This document shows positions 35,929 through 45,108 of a DNA stretch of 64,000 nucleotides, in pieces. Position 1 is the stretch's first letter. Every line of letters begins with the position of its first letter. The stretch is from Arenibaculum pallidiluteum (GTDB lineage: Bacteria; Pseudomonadota; Alphaproteobacteria; Azospirillales; Azospirillaceae): assembly GCF_017355985.1 (NCBI RefSeq), contig NZ_JAFIQU010000001.1:496001-560000 (forward strand), in the 5' to 3' direction. Below the pieces are notes generated by a model. It had not been told where the DNA came from. It saw only the letters and a list, made by a program, of their open reading frames with translations, and made no database searches. The position numbers and the translations under genes were made by a program.

Positions 35929-37014
35929 TCAGAGTGCGGTGGGCTGCGCGGCGCTGACGACCTGGTCGCGGCCCTGGCGCTTGGCGGCGTAGAGCGCCTC
36001 GTCCGCGCGCTGCACCAGAGCGGCCAGCGGCTCGCCGGGACGGTACTCGGCGATCCCGACCGACAGCGTGATGGACCCCAGCGACTGGTTCCGCGACCGG
36101 TTTACGACCTGCTTCTTCGAGACGGCATCGCGGATCCGCTCGCCCATCCGGACGGCCATGGCCAGGTCGGTGCCGGGAGCGATCACGGCGAACTCCTCGC
36201 CGCCGTAGCGCGCCGCCATCTCGGTGTCGCGGATGCAGTCGCGGATGGTGCGGGCTACCAGCGCCAGCACCGTGTCGCCGACGGTATGCCCCCAGGTGTC
36301 GTTGAAGCGCTTGAAATGGTCGATGTCGATCATCAGCAGCGACACCGGAGCGCCGACCTCCATGGCCTCGGTGGCGAGACGGCGCAGCTCGCCATCGAAA
36401 TGCTTGCGGTTGAACAGGCCCGTCAGCGCGTCGGTGACGGCCTCGCGCCTGACGTTGTCGAGATTCCGGCGCAGCTCGCTGAGCTGCTCGTTGCTGCTGG
36501 AGAGCTGGCTCTGAAGGCTCTGGTTCTGGTCGACCATGCGGCGCGTCTCGCCGGCGACCAGGGCCAGCAGCTGCCGAAGCTGGTCCACGCCGCCGGGCCC
36601 CATCGCGGCCCCTCCCACTGAGCCTCCTCCGGGATCGAGCCGGCCGCGGGCAGTCTCCAGCACGGCCCCGTATCGCGAGGTGCCGCTGTCGAACGCCTCG
36701 AGCTGGCTCAGCAGCTCGTCGAGCATGGTCTGGATGCTGAGGCCCGCGGCGCGGACCGCCTCGGTCTCGCGCCGGCCGCCGACGAACCGGTCGTAGAGAT
36801 CGGCCGAGCGCTGCGTCGAGAAGGCCTGTCCGCTGCTGGCCAGGATCTCGATGGCGCGGCTCAGGTCCGGGGCCCGGCCGCTGTAATGAGCGTACCAGAC
36901 CGCGAAATTCTCGGGTGTCGGGGCGACCCGCTCGCGCGCCATGCGCGCCATGGCCTGCTCGGCGAGACGCGTCGCCGCTTCGAGGCCGTCTTCGGTCAAA
37001 CCTTCGCGGTCCAA
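35929..37014 (-). CDS. Diguanylate cyclase (GGDEF domain) with degenerate inhibitory site
   Basis: A 361-residue cytoplasmic c-di-GMP synthase. An N-terminal helical region of about 160 residues (TPENFAVWYAHYSG) and a short coiled coil lead into the GGDEF domain: DALTGLFNRKHFD, LLMIDIDHFKRFNDTWGH, and active site RYGGEEF at residues 269-275. The product-inhibition site five residues upstream reads RDTE rather than RxxD, so feedback inhibition may be weakened. TTG 37014 is chosen as start because GGAAGGGGAGGA lies 6-7 bases upstream; no ATG fits. Converges on the small exported gene. Confidence 0.9.
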   Translation of the reverse strand: MDREGLTEDGLEAATRLAEQAMARMARERVAPTPENFAVWYAHYSGRAPDLSRAIEILASSGQAFSTQRSADLYDRFVGGRRETEAVRAAGLSIQTMLDELLSQLEAFDSGTSRYGAVLETARGRLDPGGGSVGGAAMGPGGVDQLRQLLALVAGETRRMVDQNQSLQSQLSSSNEQLSELRRNLDNVRREAVTDALTGLFNRKHFDGELRRLATEAMEVGAPVSLLMIDIDHFKRFNDTWGHTVGDTVLALVARTIRDCIRDTEMAARYGGEEFAVIAPGTDLAMAVRMGERIRDAVSKKQVVNRSRNQSLGSITLSVGIAEYRPGEPLAALVQRADEALYAAKRQGRDQVVSAAQPTAL

Positions 37015-37224
37015 GCCCGGTCCTCCCCTTCCGACCAAGCTACATTGATATGTATGACCGAACCTTGAACGCGATGCACACACGGGGTCCGCATATGCGC
37101 GCCGGCATGCCATTTCACGGATTTATCAGGTATTTCACGCAGCGGCTGCATCCTATGCCGTCCGGCCCAGGCGGGCAAGCGCGCCGGGAGGCCGGCTGAA
37201 CCGATCGATCAGTCGCACCGGCGA

Positions 37225-37731
37225 TCAGTTGCATTGGCCGATCGAGCGCGGCGCGCAGATCCTCTTGCCGTCGGTCCAGCGCGCGCCGCTCAAATCGGTG
37301 TTGCGGAACTGCGCGCCCAGCAGCATCGCGCCGGTCAGGTCCGCGTCCCGCAGGACGGAGTCGAAGAACCGGCTGTTCCGCAGGTCCGCGCCGGCGAAGG
37401 AGGCGCCGGTCAGATCCGCGCGGGTGAAGTCGGCCTCGGTCAGACGGGCCTCGTCGAAGCGGGCTCCCTTGGCTCGCGCGCTGAGGAACTTCGCGCGGAA
37501 GGCGTCGGCCTTGGCCAACGTGGCCTGGGACAGATCGGAGCGCTGGAAGCTGGCGTCGCGCAGCATCGCCCCGGTCAGGTCGACGCCGGTGAGGTCGCGC
37601 CCGTCGAGCAGGCAGCGCCGCCAGTTCACGCCGGGCGCCGCCGCATTGGCGCACTCGGCTAGGGCTGGCGTTGGAACGGCGAAGAGGCAGGCAGCAAGAA
37701 GGGCCGCGGTCGCGGCGAGGCGGGCCGACAT
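37225..37731 (-). CDS. Exported pentapeptide-repeat protein
   Basis: A 168-residue protein with a signal peptide (AATAALLAACLFAVPTPALA). The mature part is a run of A(D/N)LXX pentapeptide repeats, such as LDGRDLTGVDLTGAMLRDA, ADFTRADLTGASFAGADL and DADLTGAMLLGAQF, which fold as a right-handed beta helix. Cysteines near both ends (ECAN, RRCLL, RICAPR, GQC) may form disulfides in the periplasm. The function of such proteins is generally unknown. ATG 37731 is preferred to a longer frame because it places the signal peptide at the N-terminus. Confidence 0.83.
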   Translation of the reverse strand: MSARLAATAALLAACLFAVPTPALAECANAAAPGVNWRRCLLDGRDLTGVDLTGAMLRDASFQRSDLSQATLAKADAFRAKFLSARAKGARFDEARLTEADFTRADLTGASFAGADLRNSRFFDSVLRDADLTGAMLLGAQFRNTDLSGARWTDGKRICAPRSIGQCN

Positions 37732-37761
37732 GCCACGGGATATAGGCACGATCGCCCGGTG

Positions 37762-37804
37762 CGAAAAGGACCGGCGCCTGCCGCATCGTGCCGCAGGCGC
37801 CGGT
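37762..37804 (-). terminator. Terminator after metH
   Basis: A perfect 12-bp GC-rich inverted repeat (37770-37781 with 37793-37804, 11-base loop) is followed on the minus strand by CCTTTTCG. It lies 26 bases past the metH stop codon and upstream of the pentapeptide gene. Confidence 0.75.
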
Positions 37805-37829
37805 TCGCCGTAGGAATAGGGCGGCACTC

Positions 37830-40800
37830 TCAGACCGAGAAGTACTTCGCGTTCGAGTTCAGGGTGACGATGGCCGAGGTGCTCTGCTCGGGATGGAGCT
37901 GGTACTCGTCCGACAGCTCCACGCCTATCCGCTCGGAGCCCAGCAGGCTCAGGAGCTGGCCTTGATCCTCAAGATTTGGGCAAGCGGGATAGCCGAAGCT
38001 GTAGCGCGATCCTCGATACCCCTGCTGCAGCAGCTTCTCCATGTCGGGCGCGTCTTCGGCGGCGAAGCCGAGCTCGGTCCGGATGCGCTTGTGGACGTAC
38101 TCGGCCATGGCCTCGGCCATCTCGACGCCGATGCCGTGGAGGTACAGGTAGTCCTGGTAGAGGTTCTTCTCGAACCAGTCGCGCGCGACATCCGAGGCCT
38201 GCTGCCCCATGGTGACGACCTGAAGGCCGATCACGTCGCGCCGGCCCGGTCCCTCGGAGATGTCGCGGAAGAAGTCGGCGATGCACTCGCCGTCCTCCTT
38301 GGCCTGGCGCGGCAGGGTGAAGCGGGCGACCTCTCGCTCGCCGTCCTCCGCGAACAGGACAACGTCGTTGCCGTGCCCCGCAGCCTTCCAGTAGCCGTAC
38401 ACCGCCTGGGGCCGAAGGATCTCCTCGCGGGCGCAGCGCTCGAGCATGCGGAACAGGATCGGCCGCAGTTCGACCTTGGCCCATTCCTTGAACTCGTCGA
38501 GCGTCCGGCCGTCCTTCCGATAGCCCCACTGGAGCTGGTAGAGCATGCGCTCGTTCAGGTAGGGCACCAGCGTCTTCAGGTTGACGCGCTCGATCACCTT
38601 GGGGCCCCAGAAGGGCGGCGTCGGCACCGGCTCGGACAGGCGTGCGCGGCGGGTCCGCGCCGCCTCGAAGTCGACGGGGCCGGTGTCGGCCTGCGTCGCG
38701 CGGCCGATCTGGCGCTTGGTGTTCACGGGCCGGCTGCGGCGCTTGGCCTGGACCGCCGCCAGATAGTCGTCGAACTGCCCGTCGACGATCCTGTCCATCA
38801 GGGCGAGCCCGTCGAAGGCATCCCCCGCATAGGCGACGCGCCCCGGCCCGTAGGAGCGCACGCAGTCCTCCTCGACATAGGCGCGGGTCAGCGCCGCGCC
38901 GCCGAGCAGGACGGGCATCGAAAGCCCCTCGCGCGTCATCTCCTCCAGGTTGTCGCGCATGACCACCGTGGACTTCACCAGCAGGCCGGACATGCCGACA
39001 GCCTGCGCCCCGTGCTCGCGCGCGGCCTGGATGATCGTCTGGATCGGCTGCTTGATGCCGAGATTGACGACCTTGTAGCCGTTGTTGGTCAGGATGATGT
39101 CGACGAGGTTCTTGCCGATGTCGTGGACATCGCCCTTCACCGTGGCGAGCACGATGGTTCCCTTCTGCTGGCCGTCGACCCGCTCCATGAAGGGTTCCAG
39201 GTAGGCGACCGCCGCCTTCATCGTCTCGGCGGACTGCAGCACGAACGGAAGCTGCATCTTGCCGGCCCCGAACAGGTCGCCCACCACCTTCATGCCGTCC
39301 AGAAGGAAGGTGTTGATGATGTCGAGCGGCCGGTGCCGGGTCATGGCCTCCTCAAGGTCGGCCTCGAGCCCGGTCCGGTCGCCATCGACGATGCGCTGCT
39401 TTAGCCGCTCCTCGACCTCCGCCGGGCGCTCCTTGCGCTTGGCGTCCGACGCCTTGCGCCCCTCGAAGAGGCCGATGAAGGCCTGCAGGGGATCGTAGCC
39501 CTCGCGCCGACGGTCGAAGATCAGGTCCTCGGCGGTCTCGACCTCCTTCGCGGGGATCGCGTGCAGCGGCAGGATCTTGGAGACGTGAACGATCGCGCCG
39601 GTCATGCCCCGGCGCACGGCGTGGTCCAGGAACACGGAGTTAAGGACGTGCCGTGCCGCCGCCGAAAGCCCGAAGGAGATGTTGGAGAGCCCCAGGATGA
39701 TCTGGCAGCGCGGCATCTCCTTGGCGATCATCGCGATCGCTTCCAGCGTCTCGATGCCGAGCTTGCGGTCGTCCTCGTTGCCGGTCGCGATGGTGAAGGT
39801 CAGGGGGTCGAACAGCAGGTCCTCGGGCGGAAGCCCGTACCGGTTCACCGCGAAGTCGTAGAGCCGCCGGGCCACCTCGAGCTTGCGCTCGGCGGTCTTG
39901 GCCATCCCCTCCTCGTCGATGGTCAGGGCGACCACCGCCGCACCGAACTTCCGCGCGAGCTCCAGGCGCCGCGCCGCCGGCTCCTCGCCGTCCTCGAAGT
40001 TGATGGAGTTGATGATCGGCTTGCCGCCGTGGCGCTCGAGCGCGTTCTCGATCACCGCGAGCTCGGTGGAATCGATCACCAGCGGAGCGGTCACGGACCC
40101 CGTGAAGCGGGTGACCACCTCGTTCATCTCGGCGATCTCGTCGCGCCCGACGAAGGCCGTGCAAATGTCGAGCGCGTGGGATCCCTCGCGCACCTGCTCG
40201 CGGGCCATGTCGACGCAGCCATCCCAGTCGTGGCGTTCCTGCAGCTCGCGCCAGCGCTTCGAGCCGTTGGCATTGCAGCGCTCGCCGATCGACAGGTAGG
40301 CGTTCTCCTGGCGCAGCGGCACGGCGCTGTAGAGCGAGGCGACGGACGGCACCCAGTGCGCGGTGCGCGTGCGCACGGCCGGCCGCGCGGCATCGCCGGC
40401 GAGGCGGCGCAGCATGGCGTCGGCCGCCTGGATATGGCTGATGGAGGTGCCGCAGCAGCCGCCGATCAGGTTCACGCCGAACTCGGTCACGAAGCGCTCG
40501 TGCCACAGCGCGAACTCGTCGGCCTGGAGCGGGTAGTGGGTGCGCCCGTCGACGAGCTCTGGCAGGCCGGCATTGGGCTGGACGGAGATCAGGCCCTCCC
40601 AGGTCTCGGACAGCCAGCGCAGGTGCTCGGCCATCTCGGCCGGCCCGGTCGCGCAGTTCAGGCCGATCAGCGGGACGTCCAGGGCATTGATGACCGTCGC
40701 GGCGGCGCCGATGTCGGGTCCGACCAGCAGCGTGCCGGTCGTCTCCACCGTCACCTGGACGAAGACCGGAACATCCCTGCCCGCCCGCTTCCGCGCGATC

Positions 40801-41318
40801 TTGCAGGCGTTTACCGCGGCCTTGATCTGCAGCGTGTCCTGGCAGGTCTCGATCAGGATCGCGTCGACGCCGCCGGCGATCAGCCCCTCGGCCTGGACCG
40901 TCAGCGCCTCCTCGAGGGGCCGGTAGCCGATATGGCCGAGCGTGGGCAGCCGCGTGCCCGGCCCGACCGATCCCAGCACGAAGCGCGGGCGGCCGTCGGC
41001 GAAGCCCTCGGCCGCCTCGCGCGCGAGTTCGCCCGCGCGGCGGTTGATCTCGTAGGCCCGGTCCTGCAGGTCGAACTCGGCCAGCGTCACCGGCGACGCG
41101 CCGAAGGTGTTCGTCTCCACCATGTCGGCCCCGGCCTCGAAATAGCCGCGATGGATGTCGCGGACGAGGTCGGGGCGCGACAGCACGAGCACGTCGGTGC
41201 AGTTCTCCTTGCCCCAGTAGTCGCGCTCGACCTCGAGGTCCAGCGCCTGGACGCGGCTGCCCATGCCTCCGTCGCAGAGCAGGACGCGGTCGCGGAGAAC
41301 GTCGAGGAGATCGGCCAT
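37830..41318 (-). CDS. metH: Cobalamin-dependent methionine synthase MetH
   Basis: MetH transfers the methyl group of methyltetrahydrofolate to homocysteine. The 1162-residue protein is a single-chain enzyme with all four modules: homocysteine domain (LLCDGGMGSRVQ, NCATGPAEM, zinc-binding GGCCGTS), pterin domain (YLSIGERCNANGSK, INSINFEDGEE), cobalamin domain with the cap helix and lower-ligand motif DVHDIGKN near residue 730, and the reactivation domain ending RYSFGYPACPNLEDQ. It is the last gene of the ArsR-methyltransferase/metF/metH operon, 34 bases after metF. The activation domain implies SAM-dependent reductive repair. Confidence 0.97.
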   Translation of the reverse strand: MADLLDVLRDRVLLCDGGMGSRVQALDLEVERDYWGKENCTDVLVLSRPDLVRDIHRGYFEAGADMVETNTFGASPVTLAEFDLQDRAYEINRRAGELAREAAEGFADGRPRFVLGSVGPGTRLPTLGHIGYRPLEEALTVQAEGLIAGGVDAILIETCQDTLQIKAAVNACKIARKRAGRDVPVFVQVTVETTGTLLVGPDIGAAATVINALDVPLIGLNCATGPAEMAEHLRWLSETWEGLISVQPNAGLPELVDGRTHYPLQADEFALWHERFVTEFGVNLIGGCCGTSISHIQAADAMLRRLAGDAARPAVRTRTAHWVPSVASLYSAVPLRQENAYLSIGERCNANGSKRWRELQERHDWDGCVDMAREQVREGSHALDICTAFVGRDEIAEMNEVVTRFTGSVTAPLVIDSTELAVIENALERHGGKPIINSINFEDGEEPAARRLELARKFGAAVVALTIDEEGMAKTAERKLEVARRLYDFAVNRYGLPPEDLLFDPLTFTIATGNEDDRKLGIETLEAIAMIAKEMPRCQIILGLSNISFGLSAAARHVLNSVFLDHAVRRGMTGAIVHVSKILPLHAIPAKEVETAEDLIFDRRREGYDPLQAFIGLFEGRKASDAKRKERPAEVEERLKQRIVDGDRTGLEADLEEAMTRHRPLDIINTFLLDGMKVVGDLFGAGKMQLPFVLQSAETMKAAVAYLEPFMERVDGQQKGTIVLATVKGDVHDIGKNLVDIILTNNGYKVVNLGIKQPIQTIIQAAREHGAQAVGMSGLLVKSTVVMRDNLEEMTREGLSMPVLLGGAALTRAYVEEDCVRSYGPGRVAYAGDAFDGLALMDRIVDGQFDDYLAAVQAKRRSRPVNTKRQIGRATQADTGPVDFEAARTRRARLSEPVPTPPFWGPKVIERVNLKTLVPYLNERMLYQLQWGYRKDGRTLDEFKEWAKVELRPILFRMLERCAREEILRPQAVYGYWKAAGHGNDVVLFAEDGEREVARFTLPRQAKEDGECIADFFRDISEGPGRRDVIGLQVVTMGQQASDVARDWFEKNLYQDYLYLHGIGVEMAEAMAEYVHKRIRTELGFAAEDAPDMEKLLQQGYRGSRYSFGYPACPNLEDQGQLLSLLGSERIGVELSDEYQLHPEQSTSAIVTLNSNAKYFSV

Positions 41319-41352
41319 GGAATGTTCCGTAGGAAAGAGGACTGGCGGCGCG

Positions 41353-42285
41353 TCAGTTGGCGACCGGCTCGGGCATGCGCTGCGAGGACGCGCGGATGCC
41401 GAGCATCCTGCAGATCGCCACCGTCAGCTCGGCCCGGTTCAGCGTGTAGAAATGGAAATCCCTGACGCCGCGCGCCTGGAGCGAGCGGCACTGTTCGGCC
41501 GCGACGGTGGCCGCGACGAGCTGGCGCGTCTCGGGATCATCGTCGAGCCCGTCGAAGAGCTGGGCCATGCCCTCGGGCATCCGCGCGTTGCAGCTCCGCG
41601 CGAACTCGACCGCGCGGGCGAAGTTGGTGATGGGAAGGATGCCGGGGACGATGGGCACGGTGATCCCCGCCGCCGCCGCCCTGTCGACGAAGCGCAGATA
41701 GGCGTCGTTGTCGAAGAAGAACTGCGTGATGGCGCGGGTCGCCCCTGCGTCGATCTTGCGCTTCAGGTTGTCGAGATCCGAGGCCGCGTCCCGCGCCTGG
41801 GGATGCGTCTCGGGATAGGCCGCGACCGAGATCTCGAAATCGGCGACGCGGCGCAGCCCGGCGACGAGGTCGCAGGCATAGGCATAGCCGCCGGGATGCG
41901 GCTCGTAGGCGGCGCCCGACAGCAGCCCGCCGGGCGGATCGCCGCGCAGGGCGACGACGTGGCGGATCCCCGCTTCCCAATAGGTGCGGGCGATCGCGTC
42001 GATCTCGTCGCGGCTCGCAGCGACGCAGGTCAGGTGCGCCGCTGCGGCGATCCCGGTCTCCGACTGGATCCGCGTCACCGTCGCGTGCGTGCGCTCGCGG
42101 GTCGAGCCGCCGGCCCCGTAGGTGACCGAGACGAAGGACGGCTGGAGCGGCGCGAGCTTGCCGATGGCCTGCCACAGGGTCTGCTCCATCTTCTCCGTCT
42201 TGGGCGGGAAGAACTCGAAGCTGACCGACGGGCTTGCCGAGGTGCTGGCCGGGGGCCCGCCGGGATCGGCGAAGGCAGGGGTCAT
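41353..42285 (-). CDS. metF: 5,10-methylenetetrahydrofolate reductase MetF
   Basis: MetF is an FAD enzyme that makes the 5-methyltetrahydrofolate used by MetH. The 310-residue TIM-barrel protein carries SVSFEFFPPKTEKMEQTL, VSVTYGAGGSTRERTHATV, HLTCVAASRDEI, VVALRGDPP and the FAD-binding stretch RAITQFFFDNDAYLRFVD. Length matches the bacterial family. Its ATG overlaps the stop of the upstream regulator gene (ATGA), so expression is coupled, and metH follows on the same transcript. Confidence 0.97.
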   Translation of the reverse strand: MTPAFADPGGPPASTSASPSVSFEFFPPKTEKMEQTLWQAIGKLAPLQPSFVSVTYGAGGSTRERTHATVTRIQSETGIAAAAHLTCVAASRDEIDAIARTYWEAGIRHVVALRGDPPGGLLSGAAYEPHPGGYAYACDLVAGLRRVADFEISVAAYPETHPQARDAASDLDNLKRKIDAGATRAITQFFFDNDAYLRFVDRAAAAGITVPIVPGILPITNFARAVEFARSCNARMPEGMAQLFDGLDDDPETRQLVAATVAAEQCRSLQARGVRDFHFYTLNRAELTVAICRMLGIRASSQRMPEPVAN

Positions 42286-43265
42286 GGCGACACTCCGGTG
42301 GTCGTCAGGAGGGGGGAAGGACGGGATGCGGGGACGTCCGGCCGGCTCGCCGGCCAGACCACGACGGTAAGCGCGGCACCGGGGAGGCGGAGCGGCTCGG
42401 CGGGCACGAGTCCCGCCGCCCGCAGCCAGGCCTGCACCTCCGATTCCTCGAAACCGAGGCGGCGATGGGCGTGCTCCGTGCGCAGCGTCTCCAGCTCGTG
42501 CGCCGCGAAGTCCACGGCAACGAGCCGGCCGCCCGGCCGCAGGACGCGCGCCGCCTCGGCCAGTGCGGCCGAGGGATCCTCGGCGTAGTGCAGGACCTGG
42601 TGCAGCAGGATGGCGTCGAAGGACCCGTCGTCATAGGGAAGCTGGTACATGTCGCCCTGGCGGACCTGGCAACGGGCCAGCAGCCCGGCGCGCTCCAGAT
42701 TGGCCCGGGCGACCGCCAGCATCTCGCGCGAGGTGTCGATGCCGATGGCGTGCCGGACGCGCGGCGCCAGCAGCTCGATCATGCGCCCGGTTCCGGTCCC
42801 GATGTCGAGCAGGTCGTCGATGCCCTCGGCCGGCAGCAGCCCCAGCAGCGTCGCCTCCACCTCGCGCTCGGGGACGTGCAGGCCGCGGATCTCATGCCAG
42901 CGCTGGGCATTCTCCCGGAAGTAGGAGGCGGCAGCCTCGGCGCGGCTGCGCTTGATGCGCTCCAGCCGGTCGAGATCGCGCGCGAGCACGGGATCGCTGT
43001 CCGGGATGGCGCCGACCAGGGTGCGCGCCAGCGCCGCGGCCGATCCCCGCTCAGCAAGCCGGTAGAAGGCCCAGGTTCCTTCCCGGAAGCGGTCGAGCAG
43101 CCCGGCACCGCACAGAAGCTTCAGATGCCGCGAGACGCGCGGCTGGCTCTGGCCCAGGATCTGGGTCAGCTCCGTGACGCTCAGCTCGCCGCGGGCGCAG
43201 AGAGCCAGCAGGCGGAGCCGGGTGGGCTCGGCCGCGGCCTTCAGAGCTCCCAGCAGGTCATCCAT
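42282..43265 (-). CDS. ArsR-family regulator fused to a SAM-dependent methyltransferase
   Basis: A 327-residue two-part protein. Residues ~1-90 are an ArsR winged helix (AAEPTRLRLLALCARGELSV, QSQPRVSRHLKLLCGAGLL); from ~140 a class I methyltransferase fold has DDLLDIGTGTGRMIELLAP, GIDTSREML and LHQVLHYAEDPSAAL. The fusion next to metF/metH suggests it senses a SAM-cycle metabolite, as SahR-type ArsR regulators do. An ATG at 43301 lies inside the predicted -10 element, so it cannot be on that transcript; ATG 43265 is therefore taken as the start. First gene of the operon. Confidence 0.9.
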   Translation of the reverse strand: MDDLLGALKAAAEPTRLRLLALCARGELSVTELTQILGQSQPRVSRHLKLLCGAGLLDRFREGTWAFYRLAERGSAAALARTLVGAIPDSDPVLARDLDRLERIKRSRAEAAASYFRENAQRWHEIRGLHVPEREVEATLLGLLPAEGIDDLLDIGTGTGRMIELLAPRVRHAIGIDTSREMLAVARANLERAGLLARCQVRQGDMYQLPYDDGSFDAILLHQVLHYAEDPSAALAEAARVLRPGGRLVAVDFAAHELETLRTEHAHRRLGFEESEVQAWLRAAGLVPAEPLRLPGAALTVVVWPASRPDVPASRPSPLLTTTGVSP

Positions 43266-43300
43266 GGCGGAACCAGACAGTACGTCGAGAACAGATGCCA

Positions 43301-43329
43301 TATATAAAGATATCTTTATGCTGGGTAAA
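43301..43329 (-). promoter_or_regulatory. Promoter with embedded 16-bp palindromic operator for the metF-metH operon
   Basis: On the minus strand TTTACC (43329-43324) and TATATA (43306-43301) are 17 bp apart. Between and overlapping them lies the perfect palindrome ATAAAGATATCTTTAT (43304-43319). Its AT-rich sequence stands out sharply. It fits an ArsR-type operator where binding would block polymerase, most simply autoregulation by the first gene of the operon. Confidence 0.75.
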
Positions 43330-43534
43330 CAGCTTTCGGCCGCACAACGGCCGGTGCGCGCCCTATGCCGGACGCATGCGAGGATCCGGGATCTGTCGCA
43401 TTGGCGGTGCATCCTGCGGTGGCTGGAAAATCCCGGCGCGGTGTGATACCTCGAATGTGTGAATGTTGGCCCGGATACCCGGGCCTGTCCTGTCGTGCCG
43501 CCCTCCCTCCCCGAACAAGAGCACGCGAAATCCC

Positions 43535-44335
43535 ATGACATCGCTCCGTACCCGGACCAGCTTCGGCCGTGTGGCCGCCCTCGTCCTCACGCTGCTGGCC
43601 ATGCCGCTCGCCGGGTGCGCCACGGCCGGCCGCGAAACGACCGCCGCAGCCGACGACGCCAACGATCCGCTCGAAGGTCTCAACCGGACCGTCTACGGCT
43701 TCAACCAGATCGCCGATTTCCTGATCATCAACCCGGCCGCCGAGATCTATCGGACGGTGCTCCCCGATCCGGTCGAGCGTTCCGTGCGCAATTTCCTGCG
43801 CAACCTCTCCAGCCCGCTCGTGCTCGCCAACCAGCTCCTGCAGGGCGACTGGGAGGGTGCGAAGAATGCCGGCAGCCGCTTCGTGATCAACACGGTCGGG
43901 GGCGTCGGCGGCCTGTTCGACGTCGCCGACGGCATGGGATACCCCTACCAGCACGAGGATTTCGGCCAGACGCTGGGCGTCTGGGGCCTGCCTGAAGGAG
44001 CCTATCTCGTCCTGCCGATCCTGGGACCGTCCAGCCTGCGCGACGCGACGGGGATCGGCGTCGAGTGGTTCAGCGACCCCGTCAACATCTTGGCCGAGAA
44101 CAACGGTTACGGGTGGGTTCCGATCACCCGCGGCGCGACGACCGGCCTCGATGCCCGCAACGAGTACCGCGGCGTGATCGACGACGTCCGGCGCAACTCG
44201 ATCGATCCCTATGCCCAGTTCCGCAGCCTCTACAGGCAGCGCAGGGCCTCGGAGATCCGTGACGGCCGCTCAGCCCCCGGGGGCACCACGGAGTTCCCGG
44301 AGTTCGAAGACACACCGGCCACTCCGGCACGTTGA
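43535..44335 (+). CDS. mlaA: Phospholipid-transport outer-membrane lipoprotein MlaA (VacJ)
   Basis: MlaA extracts mislocalised phospholipids from the outer leaflet of the outer membrane. The 266-residue protein has a signal peptide with lipobox LAGC (Cys28). The family text follows: DPLEGLNRTVYGFNQIADFL, PVERSVRNFLRNLSSPLVLANQLLQG, FVINTVGGVGGLFDVA, and DFGQTLGVWGLPEGAYLVLPILGPSSLRD. ATG 43535 is chosen; upstream frame lacks a signal. mlaC follows 31 bases downstream; the MlaFED ABC genes are not here, as is usual when mlaA and mlaC pair alone. Confidence 0.95.
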   Translation: MTSLRTRTSFGRVAALVLTLLAMPLAGCATAGRETTAAADDANDPLEGLNRTVYGFNQIADFLIINPAAEIYRTVLPDPVERSVRNFLRNLSSPLVLANQLLQGDWEGAKNAGSRFVINTVGGVGGLFDVADGMGYPYQHEDFGQTLGVWGLPEGAYLVLPILGPSSLRDATGIGVEWFSDPVNILAENNGYGWVPITRGATTGLDARNEYRGVIDDVRRNSIDPYAQFRSLYRQRRASEIRDGRSAPGGTTEFPEFEDTPATPAR

Positions 44336-44366
44336 CATCCGGAACCGACACCCGACCTTTGGTGCC

Positions 44367-45002
44367 ATGACCAGACGCTTCTTCCTTGCCTGTGCAGCCC
44401 TGCTCGCGATCGCGGGCTGGGCTGCGCCACCCGCCCTGGCCCAGTCCGCCGATCGCGGCGCCGCCGGCGCGAAATTCATCCAGGATCTCGGCCAGCGCGC
44501 AATCGGCGTGCTGACCCAGCAGAACGTGAGCCGCGACGAGATCCGGCGCGAGTTCAGGGCGATCCTGCAGGAAGGCTTCGACGTGCCCTATATCGGGCGC
44601 TTCGTGCTCGGCCGCTACTGGCAGCAGGCCACACCGCAGCAGCAGCAGGAATACCTGCAGCTGGTCGAGCGGATGATCGTCGACATCTACGCCGACCGGT
44701 TCGCCCAGTACGCCGGCCAGGACCTGGCGGTGGACCAGAACCTGAAGATTCTCGGCACCCGCGCCGAGGGCGAGACGGACACGATCGTCAGCAGCCAGAT
44801 CGTGCCGGCCAACGCCCCGCCCGTCGCGGTGGACTGGCGCGTGCGCGATCGCGACGGACGCCGCAAGGTGATCGACGTCGCGGTCGAGAACGTCAGCATG
44901 AGCGTAACCCAGCGCAACGAATTCGCCTCGGTGATCCAGCGCGGCGGCGGCCAGGTCGAGGCGCTGCTCCAGGCGCTTCGCCAGCGGGTGCGCGCCGGCT
45001 GA
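44367..45002 (+). CDS. mlaC: Periplasmic phospholipid shuttle MlaC (Ttg2D)
   Basis: MlaC carries phospholipid between MlaA and the inner-membrane MlaFEDB complex. The 211-residue protein has a signal peptide (cleavage near PPALA-QSA) and the family pattern: AIGVLTQQNVSRDEIRREF, FDVPYIGRFVLGRYWQQATP, YLQLVERMIVDIYADRF and a C-terminal RKVIDVAVENVSMSVTQRNEF. It forms an operon with mlaA and ends at a perfect bidirectional terminator. Confidence 0.93.
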   Translation: MTRRFFLACAALLAIAGWAAPPALAQSADRGAAGAKFIQDLGQRAIGVLTQQNVSRDEIRREFRAILQEGFDVPYIGRFVLGRYWQQATPQQQQEYLQLVERMIVDIYADRFAQYAGQDLAVDQNLKILGTRAEGETDTIVSSQIVPANAPPVAVDWRVRDRDGRRKVIDVAVENVSMSVTQRNEFASVIQRGGGQVEALLQALRQRVRAG

Positions 45003-45028
45003 CACGTCCCGGTCCGGGATCGCATCGA

Positions 45029-45058
45029 GAAAGGGCCGCCCGATCGGGCGGCCCTTTC
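45029..45058. terminator. Bidirectional terminator between mlaC and the beta-propeller gene
   Basis: A perfect 30-base palindrome (GAAAGGGCCGCCCGAT and its complement) gives a 14-bp stem with A-tract on one side and T-tract on the other, so it can end transcription in both directions between the convergent genes. Confidence 0.85.
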
Positions 45059-45108
45059 CAATTCGTCCGGTTCCAACCGGCTCCGCGCCGGCATCCGAGG
45101 TCTGCCGC

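Noticed and set aside
43266-43300. SAM or SAH riboswitch in the leader of the ArsR/metF/metH operon
   Set aside because: The predicted leader is about 30 bases, too short for any known SAM/SAH riboswitch; the palindromic operator explains control better.
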